Assembly: GCA_910575545.1 (NCBI GenBank)
Contig: CAJTFH010000006.1
Location: 1-64,000 of the forward strand
Origin: Bacteroidales bacterium
GTDB lineage: Bacteria > Bacteroidota > Bacteroidia > Bacteroidales > Muribaculaceae
Direction: 5' to 3'
Length of the DNA: 64,000 nucleotides
The notes beneath the pieces were generated by a model, which did not search any database, was not told where the DNA came from, and saw only the letters and a list, made by a program, of their open reading frames with translations. Numbering within the stretch: the first letter of the stretch is position 1; every line of letters starts with the position of its first letter. A program made the position numbers and the translations under genes. Below are positions 1 to 11,053 of the stretch, one piece after another.

Positions 1-112
1 TAGGAATGTACAGCGCATCAGTATTTTTCGATATGGATATGTAAACCTGCTGCATGACTTCTGGGCAAATGTTAAAAACGAGGCGGCTAAACCGACTTAA
101 AAATGTCATGTG

Positions 113-1444
113 CTATGCGTTTTCACCCAAAGCCTCCCCATGGTCGGAAATATATATCATCACTGCATTCCTGCCTTTGATTCTGCCGATCACGTTCCAT
201 AAGAAATAATCTGTTTCGACAATCGTATTATCGTAGGAATTAATCAATTGCTCATCAGTCAAATCAGACAGTACACGACTGTTTATTTCCGGTTTGAAAA
301 CCGCCCTTGAATCGTCATAATGTGATTTATACCACCAATGCGATCCGATGGTATGCATGACCACGAGTTTAGGCCTGACACCACAGGCCAGTATGCTTTC
401 TAAATGGGGAATCAAATCAATATCAAGCCATTTATCGAAACCGTAGATTGATTTAACGGCATTGCCATAAAGTAATGAATCAGCCTCATGCATGAAATAA
501 GCATATGAAGAAAGCATATCCTGGTTGCTTAACCATGCGGTTGAATAACCGGCTTTCTTAAACAATGTGATAAAAGACTGTTCGGTAAAAGCCGCTTCAG
601 TGTTGACAGAATCAGCCCGGGTCATTATGTGGGGCACACTCCTGAACGTATGAAACGGAACAGTGGTTATGTTAGGCAAGGCAACAACAGCCGTATCCTG
701 CGAAAGGAGAGGCATAGTGCACCTTCCATAACCGTTAATATTCAAGTGGTCAGCCCGGAGAGACTCCCCGATAATCACAACCACATCGGGTGCATTACCA
801 TCTTTGGTTACACTAACATCATCGAATGTATCCCGGTATTCTTCTATATTATGCCTGTTATGCAGATACTGGTCAATATTATACCATAGTGAATACGGCA
901 GCCTGTTGAACACCGGAGCCGATATGCGTTTAACGGCAAAAGGCAATACCACAAGCATAACGCTCATAGCCATATAAATATACGCACACAACCGCCTTCC
1001 AATATGCACCTTTTCCCATCGCCACCATACGATAAAACCTGCCAATCCCAACCCTAGAAGCTCCGAAGCTATAAGTTGCGGGCTTATGACCGTCATTGAG
1101 GTCTTCATATCGGTAACAAAAGCCAATTCGATACACACAGGCGTCAGAACAACACCCATGCTGATTCTGAAATAAGCCACCGCTACAGATAACAAGACCA
1201 ATAAAGGAAATAAAACGGCAAATATGATTCTATTAAAGTTTATTAACCCCAATACACCTCCGGCAGCAAGACTGACAACGCACCATTGGCTAAAGATAAC
1301 AAGAAAGCCTTGAAAAGAAGAAAATGGGGTTCCTGAAAATTCAATAGTTATGAATATAGCGGAATAAACTACTGTCAAAAGCGCCCAGAACACCCATAAA
1401 GGCATTTTGCCATTATAAAGAACCGACAATATCCGCTTATGCAT
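113..1444 (-). CDS. Phosphoethanolamine transferase (EptA/sulfatase-like), C-terminally truncated
   Basis: Inner-membrane enzyme of the alkaline-phosphatase superfamily that would transfer phosphoethanolamine to lipid A or another envelope glycan. About five hydrophobic segments fill residues 15-170. The catalytic domain follows with VVVIIGESLRADHL (about 223-236), a CTMP motif holding the likely nucleophilic threonine, and YISDHGEALGE close to the C terminus. In EptA-type proteins the SDHGE motif is followed by a further 60-100 residues; here the protein ends six residues later at a TAG. The same frame stays open for the remaining 112 bases to the window edge, but that stretch does not resemble the expected C terminus. 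It starts 3 bp after ispF and is probably cotranscribed with it. Family is confident; activity is doubtful because of the truncation. Confidence 0.75.
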   Translation of the reverse strand: MHKRILSVLYNGKMPLWVFWALLTVVYSAIFITIEFSGTPFSSFQGFLVIFSQWCVVSLAAGGVLGLINFNRIIFAVLFPLLVLLSVAVAYFRISMGVVLTPVCIELAFVTDMKTSMTVISPQLIASELLGLGLAGFIVWWRWEKVHIGRRLCAYIYMAMSVMLVVLPFAVKRISAPVFNRLPYSLWYNIDQYLHNRHNIEEYRDTFDDVSVTKDGNAPDVVVIIGESLRADHLNINGYGRCTMPLLSQDTAVVALPNITTVPFHTFRSVPHIMTRADSVNTEAAFTEQSFITLFKKAGYSTAWLSNQDMLSSYAYFMHEADSLLYGNAVKSIYGFDKWLDIDLIPHLESILACGVRPKLVVMHTIGSHWWYKSHYDDSRAVFKPEINSRVLSDLTDEQLINSYDNTIVETDYFLWNVIGRIKGRNAVMIYISDHGEALGENA

Positions 1445-1447
1445 GAT

Positions 1448-1933
1448 TTAAAGACCTCGCGTTAGTAACGCCACGGCCTGGGCGGCAATCCCTTCGCCAC
1501 GGCCTGTGAAACCGAGATGCTCCGTTGTGGTGGCTTTCACTGAAACGCAATCCTCGGATATACCTGCATCTGCGGCTATGTTGGCTATCATCTGCGGTAT
1601 GTGGGGAAGCATTTTCGGCGCCTGGGCGATTATTGTCACATCAACATTCCCTATCTCATAACCTTTTTCCCTTACCATGCGGCAGCACTCACGCAACAGA
1701 ACACGCGAATCTGCACCTTTATAACGCTCATCCGTGTCGGGGAAGTGGTAACCTATATCCCTCAGGGCTGCCGCGCCGAGAATCGCATCGCAGAGGGCGT
1801 GGAGGGCAACATCGGCATCGCTGTGTCCGAGCAATCCCATATGATAAGGAATTTTGACCCCGCACATCCATAATTCACGCCCTTCAACCAAGCGGTGCAC
1901 ATCAAATCCGTTGCCTATTCTGATATTAGTCAT
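1448..1933 (-). CDS. ispF: 2-C-methyl-D-erythritol 2,4-cyclodiphosphate synthase
   Basis: Cyclises CDP-methylerythritol phosphate to MEcPP in the non-mevalonate isoprenoid pathway; cytosolic homotrimer. The 161-residue length is normal. Visible motifs are GNGFDVHRL with zinc ligands D11 and H13, [10 protein letters not shown] ending in the third ligand H45, AQAPK, and the C-terminal [16 protein letters not shown] that lines the cytidine pocket. It precedes the truncated phosphoethanolamine transferase by 3 bp, suggesting one transcript. Nothing unusual in the coding sequence; identification is secure. Confidence 0.96.
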   Translation of the reverse strand: MTNIRIGNGFDVHRLVEGRELWMCGVKIPYHMGLLGHSDADVALHALCDAILGAAALRDIGYHFPDTDERYKGADSRVLLRECCRMVREKGYEIGNVDVTIIAQAPKMLPHIPQMIANIAADAGISEDCVSVKATTTEHLGFTGRGEGIAAQAVALLTRGL

Positions 1934-2040
1934 TTTTCAACAAACCATTTGTATCTATAACAAGGGGGTAAAAATTCGATTTAAGTATATTTTATATTTG
2001 TAGTGATGCGACCGCTTAATATGGCATTATTTTTCGGCAA

Positions 2041-3291
2041 CTACCTTCTGCCACCGAACAGGTCTCGGAGACCATCCATATCAAATGATAAAGTGAAACG
2101 CAATGTCTGGTCAAGAGGCGAGGTCTGGGCTGTCGCCAGCATGTATGACGCATCAAGGCGCACCACATTAAGCGAGAAACCCGCACCGAAACCGAAATAC
2201 TGCCTGTTCCCCTTGAATTCACTTTCATGGTAGTAACCCGCGCGCACGAAGAACTGCTGGTTGTAGCTGTATTCAGCCCCCAACGAGAAGGTTATCTCAC
2301 GTAACTCCTCCTTCATGCCACCGGGCGCATCACTGAACGACTTGAATATGCCGGTTATAGGCGACATATCCTCCCAATCTTGCAATGCCTTGTCGTAAGC
2401 CTCCTTATCCTCTTGCCCGTCGGCATCGAGATAGTCTTTCTGCCGGGGACGAGTAGGCACAAGCAGTTTGTTGAGGTCAAGGCTGAAAGCCAATGTGTGG
2501 TAATCAGCCAAGGGGAACATGAACGTAGTTCCCAACCTGAAGTTCGTAGGCAGATAAGCCGGGCGGTTTCCATTCTGATATGCAACTTTCGTACCGATGT
2601 TGGATATGTCGAATCCCCAAGACCATTGGCACTCGTTCCGCCCGATTATGGGATATGTTGTAAAATATCCTGAAAGGTCGGCAGAAAAAGCCGATGCACC
2701 TGTTGAGTTGTCTCCTACATCAGACAGGTTGTAACCGAGGTCACTATATATGTAGCGGAAAACCACACCCATAGAGAATTTCTCAGAAAGTTTACGGGAA
2801 TAACCCACGTCGACAGCCATCTCATAAGGATTTATGCTCGATGTCACTCCCGCACCATCAGTGGAATTGACTTCACCGAGCGAAAAATAACGCAGTGAAG
2901 CACTCAAAGCCTGGTTATCGTTGCTTCCCAGCTTCCAATAACCGGCCAGGTTGGCAAGGAATATGTCGTTGACAAGTTTACGTAACCAAGGGGTATAACT
3001 CAGCGACACACCGGCCTGTGAATAAGCGAAAGCATATTTCGACGGATTCCAGAACTGGGAGTTGACATCAGGGTCAGTGGCCGCACCCAGGTCTCCCATC
3101 GATGCCCCTCGGGCATCAGGGGCGATACCCAACGAGGTAACACCGGTTTGAATCGGGTTGAACTCATCTTTTATCTTATTTTCGGCAAATGACAACTGCA
3201 CACCAGCCAACACCATGGCAAAAGCCACCAAGAGCACTCTGAACGTGCATTTATTGTCATATCTGTTCTTTTCCATCACTGTATTGTCCAT
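2041..3291 (-). CDS. porV: Type IX secretion outer-membrane protein PorV (LptO)
   Basis: A FadL-like outer-membrane beta-barrel that in T9SS shuttles cargo from the translocon to the PorU sortase for CTD cleavage and A-LPS attachment. The 416-residue product has an N-terminal signal sequence (about residues 18-36, ending LSFAEN), then the segment GVTSLGIAPDARGASMGDLG typical of PorV/PorQ proteins, and amphipathic barrel strands to the end. A second methionine five codons in is an equally possible start. porU is not adjacent; porZ, another attachment-complex member, lies 0.8 kb upstream on the same strand with one unknown gene between. PorQ is the closest alternative, but length and the N-terminal motif favour PorV. 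Confidence 0.85.
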   Translation of the reverse strand: MDNTVMEKNRYDNKCTFRVLLVAFAMVLAGVQLSFAENKIKDEFNPIQTGVTSLGIAPDARGASMGDLGAATDPDVNSQFWNPSKYAFAYSQAGVSLSYTPWLRKLVNDIFLANLAGYWKLGSNDNQALSASLRYFSLGEVNSTDGAGVTSSINPYEMAVDVGYSRKLSEKFSMGVVFRYIYSDLGYNLSDVGDNSTGASAFSADLSGYFTTYPIIGRNECQWSWGFDISNIGTKVAYQNGNRPAYLPTNFRLGTTFMFPLADYHTLAFSLDLNKLLVPTRPRQKDYLDADGQEDKEAYDKALQDWEDMSPITGIFKSFSDAPGGMKEELREITFSLGAEYSYNQQFFVRAGYYHESEFKGNRQYFGFGAGFSLNVVRLDASYMLATAQTSPLDQTLRFTLSFDMDGLRDLFGGRR

Positions 3292-3333
3292 GCGCAGGAT
3301 TCCTTTTCCTGTTTAATTAGCTTGCTGAAAAAC

Positions 3334-3374
3334 AAAGAGCCTTCTTTATTTAAATCATAAGGAAAAGGCTCTTT
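3334..3374 (-). terminator. Rho-independent terminator
   Basis: Arms AAAGAGCCTT (3334-3343) and AAGGCTCTTT (3365-3374) pair perfectly. Read on the minus strand the hairpin is followed by a T-rich run (TTTGTTTTT). It lies just downstream of the 174-residue gene at 3426-3950 and separates it from porV. Confidence 0.7.
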
Positions 3375-3425
3375 TCTGTATTATATAACTGATTTTCTTC
3401 TGTTTTATTGCCTCAGGCAAACGTG

Positions 3426-3950
3426 TCACCATCTCTTCATTGGTCTCAGGAACATCTGCACTTCTTCGTTGGTCAAGGTGCGCCGGCCAATCAGCCCGTC
3501 AACTATGTTTCCTACCATAATTTCAACCTCACGCTGGTTGAAAAAACGTTGGAAATAATTGAATGTCTTTGTATAAAGCGCCTTTATTTCATCGTCTTCA
3601 AGAGAGCAAAGATGTTTTCCTTCATCACTGATATGACCCAATAGCAAATCGGAAAGTTCACGACTTACACTTTCATGGTTTCTCAACATCGCACGGCTCA
3701 ACAGGTTAGATATAACCAATCCCGTCAGTAGCTGAAAATGGTTCAAACGGTCGTTCCAAACAGCTTTTGCAGAAAGCTGTGGATTCGACAAATAGAAGAA
3801 ATCAGGAGTGAAACGCAATCCTTCGTCGCTTTCGGCATCTATCGACACTGTGTCGATAAACTGCTCGCTTTCCATAACCCCCATGCAAACAACCATTCCA
3901 CCAAGCCCATATGCCCGGTCGCGCTCGTCGCTATATTTCAGTGTTACCAC
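3426..3950 (-). CDS. Conserved-looking hypothetical protein between porV and porZ
   Basis: 174 residues, no signal peptide and no membrane segment, so probably cytoplasmic. I do not recognise a domain. The first 80 residues look beta-rich and mixed (ERDRAYGLGGMVVCMGVMES), the rest is helical and charged, with a run LSDLLLGHISDEGKHLCSL and a C terminus rich in Arg, Met and Trp. Codon use and composition resemble the neighbours, so it looks like a real gene. It lies 115 bp downstream of porZ and 134 bp upstream of porV, with a terminator after it. The position between two T9SS attachment-complex genes is the only hint of a role. Confidence 0.7.
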   Translation of the reverse strand: MVTLKYSDERDRAYGLGGMVVCMGVMESEQFIDTVSIDAESDEGLRFTPDFFYLSNPQLSAKAVWNDRLNHFQLLTGLVISNLLSRAMLRNHESVSRELSDLLLGHISDEGKHLCSLEDDEIKALYTKTFNYFQRFFNQREVEIMVGNIVDGLIGRRTLTNEEVQMFLRPMKRW

Positions 3951-4064
3951 TTCTTCAAATATCTTTATAGTTTAACTTTTCAGTATATATTTCCACAATG
4001 TATAAACAGGGGATACTCCGTCTGTTAACAAGATAATCGGCTTAAAACAAACCTTTTCCTTTTA

Positions 4065-6521
4065 TCAATTTATTACCATTATCTTGGTGACACAGGCCGA
4101 ACTGCTGCCGGAAGCGTTTTGAGATGCCATCACATAATAGACACCGCTTTTCACCCTCTCACCCGAAATGTTGCAACCGTCCCACACAAACATCGAACCG
4201 TCGCTTTTCCCCTGGGCAACCACATTTCCGGCTGAATCAGCTATTTTAACCAAGGAGTTTTCCATTAATCCTGCCACTGTTATCCATCCGCCGAAATCAG
4301 GTCTGACAGGATTAGGATAGGCATAAACCCCACTATAGTCATCCTTACCGGGCGCGGAAGTCGAATTATATTCGACCAAGCCGGAAGATGTGCCGAAATA
4401 AACCTTATTGCTGTTTGGGTCACACCCAACGGCATAGACGGTGTTAGATGGCAGAATTGAATTGTCGGTGGTGTAATGCTCTATGATCTCATCTCCGTTC
4501 TCGCTTACAAGATAAACACCCGACCCTATGGTGGAAATCCACTTGCGGTTCGACGAGTCAACAGCAATCTTCGACACCATCTGGTTATCTAACAGATAGT
4601 CGGCAAGATTCGTTCCGTCATTACGGGGAACTTTAAGATGGTTTACCGTTGCGGTTGTAGAGGTTATTTTCGACGGATCAGTTATTTCGAAAACACCGTT
4701 GTCAGTACCTACCCACACACGCCCCTTTTTATCCTCACACATGGCAAGAATATGTGAAAACGACAATTCTTTTCCATCTTGATCTATATACTTGTCGGTG
4801 ATTACAAATGTATCATCATCTAACGACACCGTACCTTTGTTATTAAACCACCCTATCGACTCAGACCATCGCCCGGGGGTGATTACTACCATATCGTGAT
4901 GAAAGCTGACTATCCCGAGACCATCCCTCGACCCTTTATTAAAATCATTCGGGAAAGTCTTCCAGTCAGATGACGTCACATTTTTTTTAGTTCTTTTCTC
5001 TTTACCTAAAACATATGTCTTGGGATTGTTAACACCATCGTCATTCATCATATAAACCCACAGATTACCTTGAGTATCAACCAATGGCTGGAAACCCCTA
5101 CATGCCCATCCGTCATATTTGAATCCAGAATTGGCAGCATAATATTTATGGGTTTGTTTTCCATCTTTAATCCTGTAGACACCCTCAAAAATAGTGCCGA
5201 TATAATATGCATCAGGGTCATCGGGATCTTCAAACATATGATATGTTCCTTTTACTGGCGACAATCCCGAATTACTGCCACTGCTATGGTTTTCCTTTTC
5301 CGCCTCAATTCCTGACACATCGGTAAATAATCCGTCTCTAATAGCAACTACTTTTGATTCAAGACCTGGACGCTCTTTTAAACCTAACGTATAATTATCA
5401 CCAAGATTATAGGCATATACTGTTCCGCTTGCCCCTACATGGATATCGTATATCTCATTTGTTTTCAGCTCAGATCCGGCGTTTACCGACTGGATTACAA
5501 CCATATTGGCTGGATTTGAGGCATCCATGTAACTAATCCCATCTTTTGAACCTACCCATACGCGCTTGGCATCGTCGTAATAAGACACAACATTGCCGTT
5601 ATTCTCTCTCAATCCGGGAATATAGGTGAATTTACCTGTCTTGTCATAACTATACAACCCCGCGTCGTTAACGGCATAAACTCCGTTTTTATAAATCCTT
5701 ACCGACTTGCTGACATTCCTGGCATACCCGGATCCGCCTCCGTTTTCCACATGTCTGTTGTCAACAGTAAGATTGTCAATATCTACGGTCATGAAATATA
5801 ACGACCCGTTATCGGCTGAATGAACGAGCAGAAGATTATTCTCCCCCACACCTTTCATATCCAGATAGCTGTTTCTGCCTGAATAATTCGTGCTCGGCTT
5901 CAGTTTGTCGAATGTAGTTATATTATCAGTCTGACGCGCAAAATACAACACTTTATCGCAAAGAACACCCATGATATTGCCCATCGCAAACACATTTGTC
6001 ACAGGATGCTGCGAATATGCGGTCACTTTAACTTCATTTTTCTTGCTGTCGAAAGTCAGCAGACCGAAATCGGCGGCTACATAAAAGTTATCCTTCCCAA
6101 AAGCGATATCATTGATTTTACGTGACGGAACCGACAGGATTGCATCTTTTATATCTGACATGTTCACAATCTTGCCGTCATCATAGAGTCTGTCGAGATT
6201 GCCCGATGAATAGGCCACCACTATGCTTCTACCGTCAGGATTTCCGAATATATCGGTTACACCACTATCATTCAAACAATTACCTACATTCAAACTGTTA
6301 ACCTCATAAGTGTCTTTATCTACTCTGAAAAGCGAACCTCCAGACATGCAGTAGGCATATGTATCGGTTTCAACAATTTTTTCAACACCGTTGAATGCAG
6401 AATGGATAGTCCATCCGCCAACGGCAAGCTGGGCCGGCAATGCCAACGGCATCATTGCCGCCAACATAATCAAAACAATGCTTTTTATTGCGTTTCTCAT
6501 ACGTATAATCTTATTTATCAA
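4065..6521 (-). CDS. porZ: T9SS component PorZ-like beta-propeller protein
   Basis: Surface protein of the T9SS attachment complex (PorU-PorV-PorQ-PorZ), where PorZ is thought to present A-LPS to the sortase. A signal peptide ends near PLALPAQ; the reading frame then shows repeated propeller blades of the two-component-regulator type, for example [15 protein letters not shown] and [15 protein letters not shown]. The last 80 residues form a type A sorting-like domain ([23 protein letters not shown]). The 818-residue length fits PorZ (about 780 in Porphyromonas). The first ATG overlaps the end of rdgB by 11 bp; an ATG at 6500 also gives a good signal peptide. A generic propeller cargo protein is possible, but the nearby porV supports PorZ. 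Confidence 0.8.
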   Translation of the reverse strand: MINKIIRMRNAIKSIVLIMLAAMMPLALPAQLAVGGWTIHSAFNGVEKIVETDTYAYCMSGGSLFRVDKDTYEVNSLNVGNCLNDSGVTDIFGNPDGRSIVVAYSSGNLDRLYDDGKIVNMSDIKDAILSVPSRKINDIAFGKDNFYVAADFGLLTFDSKKNEVKVTAYSQHPVTNVFAMGNIMGVLCDKVLYFARQTDNITTFDKLKPSTNYSGRNSYLDMKGVGENNLLLVHSADNGSLYFMTVDIDNLTVDNRHVENGGGSGYARNVSKSVRIYKNGVYAVNDAGLYSYDKTGKFTYIPGLRENNGNVVSYYDDAKRVWVGSKDGISYMDASNPANMVVIQSVNAGSELKTNEIYDIHVGASGTVYAYNLGDNYTLGLKERPGLESKVVAIRDGLFTDVSGIEAEKENHSSGSNSGLSPVKGTYHMFEDPDDPDAYYIGTIFEGVYRIKDGKQTHKYYAANSGFKYDGWACRGFQPLVDTQGNLWVYMMNDDGVNNPKTYVLGKEKRTKKNVTSSDWKTFPNDFNKGSRDGLGIVSFHHDMVVITPGRWSESIGWFNNKGTVSLDDDTFVITDKYIDQDGKELSFSHILAMCEDKKGRVWVGTDNGVFEITDPSKITSTTATVNHLKVPRNDGTNLADYLLDNQMVSKIAVDSSNRKWISTIGSGVYLVSENGDEIIEHYTTDNSILPSNTVYAVGCDPNSNKVYFGTSSGLVEYNSTSAPGKDDYSGVYAYPNPVRPDFGGWITVAGLMENSLVKIADSAGNVVAQGKSDGSMFVWDGCNISGERVKSGVYYVMASQNASGSSSACVTKIMVIN

Positions 6522-7110
6522 AAAATTCCATAAGCCTGTCGAGTGCCCGTCTGCGGTGGCTTAATGAGTTCTTCTGATGCTCTGACATCTCTGCAAAGGT
6601 CTTGTCATAACCTGCAGGAACAAATACAGGATCATAACCGAAACCGGCCGATCCTCTTGGTGATTCTATTATGCAACCGTCAACCCGGCCCTCAAAACAA
6701 TGTTCTTCCCCTCCGGCTATAAGTGCTATGGCAGTACGGAAACATGCACTGCGGTCGGTTTTCCCTTCCATGTTACGCAACAACACTTCCATGTTCGCCA
6801 AAGAGTCATGATCTGAACTCACACCCTCCTCAGCAGCATATCTGGCCGATTTTACTCCCGGAGCACCGCCAAGCACTTTGACTTCAAGACCGGTATCATC
6901 GGCAAAACAGTCATAACCATAACGCTCCTTCACCCATCTGGCCTTGATGAGCGCATTCCCTTCGAGGGTTTCGGCTGTTTCGGGTATATCATCGTGGCAA
7001 CCTATTTCTGCAAGAGACTTTACCTCACAGTTATTGCCTACTATATCTCTTACTTCCTGTAGTTTGTGACTGTTGTTGGTTGCGAAAACAATTGTGGCCG
7101 GTAGCTTCAT
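6511..7110 (-). CDS. rdgB: XTP/dITP non-canonical purine NTP pyrophosphatase
   Basis: Hydrolyses XTP, dITP and ITP to monophosphates, cleaning the nucleotide pool. At 199 residues it has the Ham1/RdgB hallmarks: [12 protein letters not shown] near the N terminus, FADDTGLEV around the metal-binding site, [11 protein letters not shown], and [10 protein letters not shown] followed by [19 protein letters not shown]. It overlaps the first possible start of porZ, so the two are probably cotranscribed. Upstream, a hairpin at 7209-7259 separates it from leuS. Confidence 0.95.
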   Translation of the reverse strand: MKLPATIVFATNNSHKLQEVRDIVGNNCEVKSLAEIGCHDDIPETAETLEGNALIKARWVKERYGYDCFADDTGLEVKVLGGAPGVKSARYAAEEGVSSDHDSLANMEVLLRNMEGKTDRSACFRTAIALIAGGEEHCFEGRVDGCIIESPRGSAGFGYDPVFVPAGYDKTFAEMSEHQKNSLSHRRRALDRLMEFFDK

Positions 7111-7208
7111 ATCTTTATCATTGACAAACTCTGAGCATCAATACACACTAAGAAACAAAAACGACTTCTTATGCTAATATTTAACGGCACAATCATCTAT
7201 TTATTGTA

Positions 7209-7259
7209 ATAACCGCTCTTGGAAATGCCTATGAAACAGGCTATCCCAAAAGCGGTTAT
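7209..7259 (-). terminator. Hairpin terminator after leuS
   Basis: ATAACCGCT (7209-7217) pairs with AGCGGTTAT (7251-7259), with inner pairing of TTGG/CCAA and GCCT/AGGC. It sits between the leuS stop and rdgB. An A/T-rich tail lies on both sides, but the minus-strand T-run is weak, so termination may be partial. Confidence 0.55.
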
Positions 7260-7286
7260 AAATATTTTTCAGAACTGATTCCGTTT

Positions 7287-10058
7287 TTAGCCCACAACTA
7301 TGTTGACTATCTTTCCAGGAACAACGATTACCTTGCGTATCTGTTTCCCTTCAATCCATCTGGCGCTGTTTTCATGAGCAAGCACCATCTTTTCAACTTC
7401 CGAAGCAGGCATGTCGGCAGCCACACTCACATTGAAACGGGCTTTGCCGTTGAAGCTGACGGCATAATTAACATTGGCTTCCTTAAGATACTCTTCATTC
7501 CATTGCGGCCATGCGGCGTCACACACAGTGGTGTCATTTCCTATGGCATGCCACAATTCCTCTGCCACATGGGGAGCAAACGGGGCAAGAAGCACCAACA
7601 GGTCGGAAAGCACCGCCCTGTTATGGCATTTCTGAGATGTGAGTTCATTGACACATATCATGAATGCACTCACCGAAGTGTTATATGAGAATCCTTCTAT
7701 ATCGGTTGTCACCTTCTTTATGAGTTTGTGAATGGACTTGAGCGATTCTGCAGAAGGCTCATCATCATTGACAAGCAACATGTCACCTTTATAGAACAGG
7801 TTCCAAAGTTTCTTTATAAAACGGTTAACACCGTCAATGCCGTTGGTATCCCACGGTTTGCTCTGCTCTACCGGGCCGAGAAACATCTCATAAAGACGCA
7901 ATGTGTCGGCTCCGTAACGCTCAACAATATCATCAGGATTGACAACGTTGAACATCGATTTCGACATCTTTTCAACAGCATAGCCGCACACATATTTCCC
8001 CTCTTCAAGAATAAATTCCGCACCGGCATATTCCGGACGCCAGCCACGGAATTTTTCTATGTCAAGCACATCGTTTGTAACAATGTTTACATCGACATGG
8101 ATAGGGGTGACATCATAATCTTTCTTGAGATTATATGATACGAATTTATTGGTGTCTTTTATACGATAGACGAAGTTGCTCCTACCCTGTATCATTCCCT
8201 GGTTGATGAGTTTGCGGAACGGTTCATTCTCGCATACCTTTCCAAGGTCATATAGGAACTTATTCCAGAAACGGGAATATATAAGATGGCCGGTAGCATG
8301 TTCAGTGCCACCTACATAGAGGTCTACGTTACGCCAGTAATCATTAGCCTCTTTACCCACAAGAGCACTGTCGTTGTGGGGATCCATATAGCGGAGATAA
8401 TATGCCGAAGACCCTGCGAATCCTGGCATCGTGTTGAGTTCGAGGGGATAACCATCGGCGGTCTGCCAGTTTTTCGCACGTCCTAACGGCGGTTCTCCGG
8501 TCTCAGTAGGCAGATATTTGTCTATCTCAGGCAATTGGAGAGGCAATTGGCTCTCATCAAACATATATGGTATGCCATCTTTATAATAGACCGGAAATGG
8601 CTCACCCCAATAGCGCTGGCGGCTGAAAATTGCATCGCGTAAGCGGTAATTGGTTTTGACTTTACCTATACCCTTTTCCTCTATGAACCGCTTGGTGGCT
8701 GCAATGGCATCTTTAACTTCCATGCCGTTAAGATTAAGTTCAGGCCCGTCTGAATTTATCATTCTGCCCTCTTTGGCATCGAAGCTCTCTTCGCTCACAT
8801 CAGCCCCTTCAATAAGCGGAATTACAGGAAGGTCGAAATGGCGGGCAAAAGCATAGTCACGACTGTCGTGAGCCGGAACAGCCATGATTGCTCCTGTGCC
8901 GTAACCGGCAAGCACGTAATCGCTTACATAAACCGGAATCTCTTTGCCGGAAAGCGGATTGATGGCATAGGCACCAGTGAACACACCGCTTACCTTCTTG
9001 TCAATCATGCGTTCACGCTCTGTTTTATGCTTGATTTCATTGCGATAGGCTTCAACAGCTTCGCGGCGGTCCGCAGTTGTCACCATATCTACATATTTGC
9101 TTTCGGGAGCGAGAACCATGAATGTCACTCCGAAAACCGTGTCGGCGCGGGTTGTGAAGATTGTCATCTCCACATCGCTGTCTTTTATCTTAAACTGCAT
9201 CTCAGCCCCTTCAGAGCGGCCGATCCAGTTTCGCTGGGTCTCTTTGATTGAATCAGACCATTCAAGTTTCTCAAGGTCATCGAGCAGACGCGGTGCATAA
9301 GCGCTGACACGCAGACACCATTGCCACATCAGCCTCTGCTCAACCGGATAGCCTCCACGGATTGAAACCCCCTCGCTCACCTCATCGTTGGCAAGCACCG
9401 TGCCGAGTTTGGCACACCAGTTGACCATCGTATTGCCCAGATATGCAAGGCGGTAGTTCATAAGCGTGTCGCTCTTCTGCCTGGCATCCATATACTGCCA
9501 TTCCTCGGCAGTGAAATTCAGAGGTTTTGTCTGCGCCGCGTTTATACCTTCCGAACCATATTTTTCAAAATGCTTTTCGAGATTCTTTATGGGCATAGCC
9601 TTGTTAACGGCAGTGTCGAAATAGTGGTTGAACATCTCGATGAAAGCCCACTGAGTCCATTTATAGTATTGCGGATCACAGGTACGTATCTCCCTGTCCC
9701 AGTCGTAACAGAATCCTATACGGTCGAGCTGACCACGGTAGCGGGTTATGTTTTCGCGGGTTGTGACTTCAGGATGCTGACCGGTCTGGATGGCATATTG
9801 CTCGGCAGGAAGCCCGTATGCGTCGTATCCCATCGGGTGGAGCACATTGAATCCGCGCAGACGCTTATAGCGGGCAAATATATCAGAAGCAATGTAGCCC
9901 AACGGATGCCCTACATGAAGCCCTGCACCCGACGGATAGGGGAACATGTCGAGAATGTAGAATTTTGGACGTGTAGAATCGGTTTCAGTCTTATAAACCT
10001 TATTATCTTTCCAATAACGCTGCCAGCGCTGTTCAATATCTTTGTGCTTGTATTCCAT
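7287..10058 (-). CDS. leuS: Leucyl-tRNA synthetase
   Basis: Class Ia aminoacyl-tRNA synthetase charging tRNA-Leu. The 923-residue chain shows the ATP-site HIGH-like motif HVGHPLGY within the first 60 residues, the CP1 editing domain with [12 protein letters not shown] and [19 protein letters not shown], the leucine-specific region, and [11 protein letters not shown] (KMSKS) before the helical anticodon-binding domain ([16 protein letters not shown]). Length is normal for Bacteroidetes. The gene stands alone between nadA, 29 bp upstream, and the terminator at 7209-7259. Confidence 0.97.
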   Translation of the reverse strand: MEYKHKDIEQRWQRYWKDNKVYKTETDSTRPKFYILDMFPYPSGAGLHVGHPLGYIASDIFARYKRLRGFNVLHPMGYDAYGLPAEQYAIQTGQHPEVTTRENITRYRGQLDRIGFCYDWDREIRTCDPQYYKWTQWAFIEMFNHYFDTAVNKAMPIKNLEKHFEKYGSEGINAAQTKPLNFTAEEWQYMDARQKSDTLMNYRLAYLGNTMVNWCAKLGTVLANDEVSEGVSIRGGYPVEQRLMWQWCLRVSAYAPRLLDDLEKLEWSDSIKETQRNWIGRSEGAEMQFKIKDSDVEMTIFTTRADTVFGVTFMVLAPESKYVDMVTTADRREAVEAYRNEIKHKTERERMIDKKVSGVFTGAYAINPLSGKEIPVYVSDYVLAGYGTGAIMAVPAHDSRDYAFARHFDLPVIPLIEGADVSEESFDAKEGRMINSDGPELNLNGMEVKDAIAATKRFIEEKGIGKVKTNYRLRDAIFSRQRYWGEPFPVYYKDGIPYMFDESQLPLQLPEIDKYLPTETGEPPLGRAKNWQTADGYPLELNTMPGFAGSSAYYLRYMDPHNDSALVGKEANDYWRNVDLYVGGTEHATGHLIYSRFWNKFLYDLGKVCENEPFRKLINQGMIQGRSNFVYRIKDTNKFVSYNLKKDYDVTPIHVDVNIVTNDVLDIEKFRGWRPEYAGAEFILEEGKYVCGYAVEKMSKSMFNVVNPDDIVERYGADTLRLYEMFLGPVEQSKPWDTNGIDGVNRFIKKLWNLFYKGDMLLVNDDEPSAESLKSIHKLIKKVTTDIEGFSYNTSVSAFMICVNELTSQKCHNRAVLSDLLVLLAPFAPHVAEELWHAIGNDTTVCDAAWPQWNEEYLKEANVNYAVSFNGKARFNVSVAADMPASEVEKMVLAHENSARWIEGKQIRKVIVVPGKIVNIVVG

Positions 10059-10087
10059 CTGTCTTGTTATGTCGTTTTTTGTGATTT

Positions 10088-11053
10088 TCAGCTCATCTCA
10101 AGCATCCGCTCTATCGGGCGTCGTGCTGCCTCGGCTATTTCCGGATTTACGATAATTTCCGGCTGCTCATACTTCATTGAATTATATAGTTTCTCAAGAG
10201 TGTTGAGCTTCATGAAACTGCAATCATTGCATGCGCATGTGCTGTCTTCAGGAGGTGCCGGAATGAACATCTTTCCGGGGCATTTCTTAATCATTTCATG
10301 AAGAATGCCGCTTTCTGTGGCAACTATGAATTCGTTGGCGTCGCTTTCAAGCGCATAGTTCAGAAGAGCCGCCGTACTACCGACTTTATCTGCCACAAGC
10401 ACAACGCTTTTCTTGCATTCAGGATGAACGAGCACTTTTGCCTGTGGATGTTCACTCTTCAACTGAAGTATTTTTTCAAGAGAGAACTGTTCATGCACAT
10501 GACATGCACCGTTCCAAAGCAGCATCTCCCTTCCGGTGACTGAATTTATATAATTGCCAAGATTCCTGTCTGGCCCGAAAATGATTTTTTCATCAGCAGG
10601 AAGCTGGTCTACTATATTTTTCGCATTCGACGATGTTACAACAACATCAGTCAGGGCCTTCACCGCGGCAGAAGTATTCACATAACTGACCACCGTGTGG
10701 CCAGGATGCTCTTTTATGAATGCCTCGAACTCGTCGGCCTTGCATGAGTCAGCCAAAGAGCATCCGGCATTCATGTCGGGAACAACCACCTTTTTGGCCG
10801 GGCAGAGAATTTTGGCGGTCTCTCCCATGAAATGCACCCCACACAAAACAATCATCCTGTTGGGCAGTGTCTGCGCTATCCTGGCTAAAGCAAGCGAATC
10901 TCCTATGAAATCTGCCACATCCTGGATTTCCCCTTTCTGGTAGTAATGAGCCAGCACAACGGCATCTTTCTCCTTTTTCAGTCGTTGTATTTCTTTTCTG
11001 AGGTCGAGACCTTCTTCAACCGGGGCATCCACAAACCCTTTTTCCACATTCAT
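10088..11053 (-). CDS. nadA: Quinolinate synthase A
   Basis: Condenses iminoaspartate with dihydroxyacetone phosphate to quinolinate in de novo NAD synthesis; carries an oxygen-sensitive 4Fe-4S cluster. The 321 residues include [20 protein letters not shown], a cysteine in ILCPAKKV (C84), HPECKKSV (C213) and a C-terminal CACNDC group (C273-C278), matching the expected cluster ligands. The start is preceded by an AT-rich region with DnaA-box-like motifs; one such motif (11039-11047) lies inside the first codons. A -7-like element (CAAAGTTA, 11270-11277, read on the minus strand) may drive it through a leader of about 200 nt. nadB is not adjacent. Confidence 0.96.
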   Translation of the reverse strand: MNVEKGFVDAPVEEGLDLRKEIQRLKKEKDAVVLAHYYQKGEIQDVADFIGDSLALARIAQTLPNRMIVLCGVHFMGETAKILCPAKKVVVPDMNAGCSLADSCKADEFEAFIKEHPGHTVVSYVNTSAAVKALTDVVVTSSNAKNIVDQLPADEKIIFGPDRNLGNYINSVTGREMLLWNGACHVHEQFSLEKILQLKSEHPQAKVLVHPECKKSVVLVADKVGSTAALLNYALESDANEFIVATESGILHEMIKKCPGKMFIPAPPEDSTCACNDCSFMKLNTLEKLYNSMKYEQPEIIVNPEIAEAARRPIERMLEMS

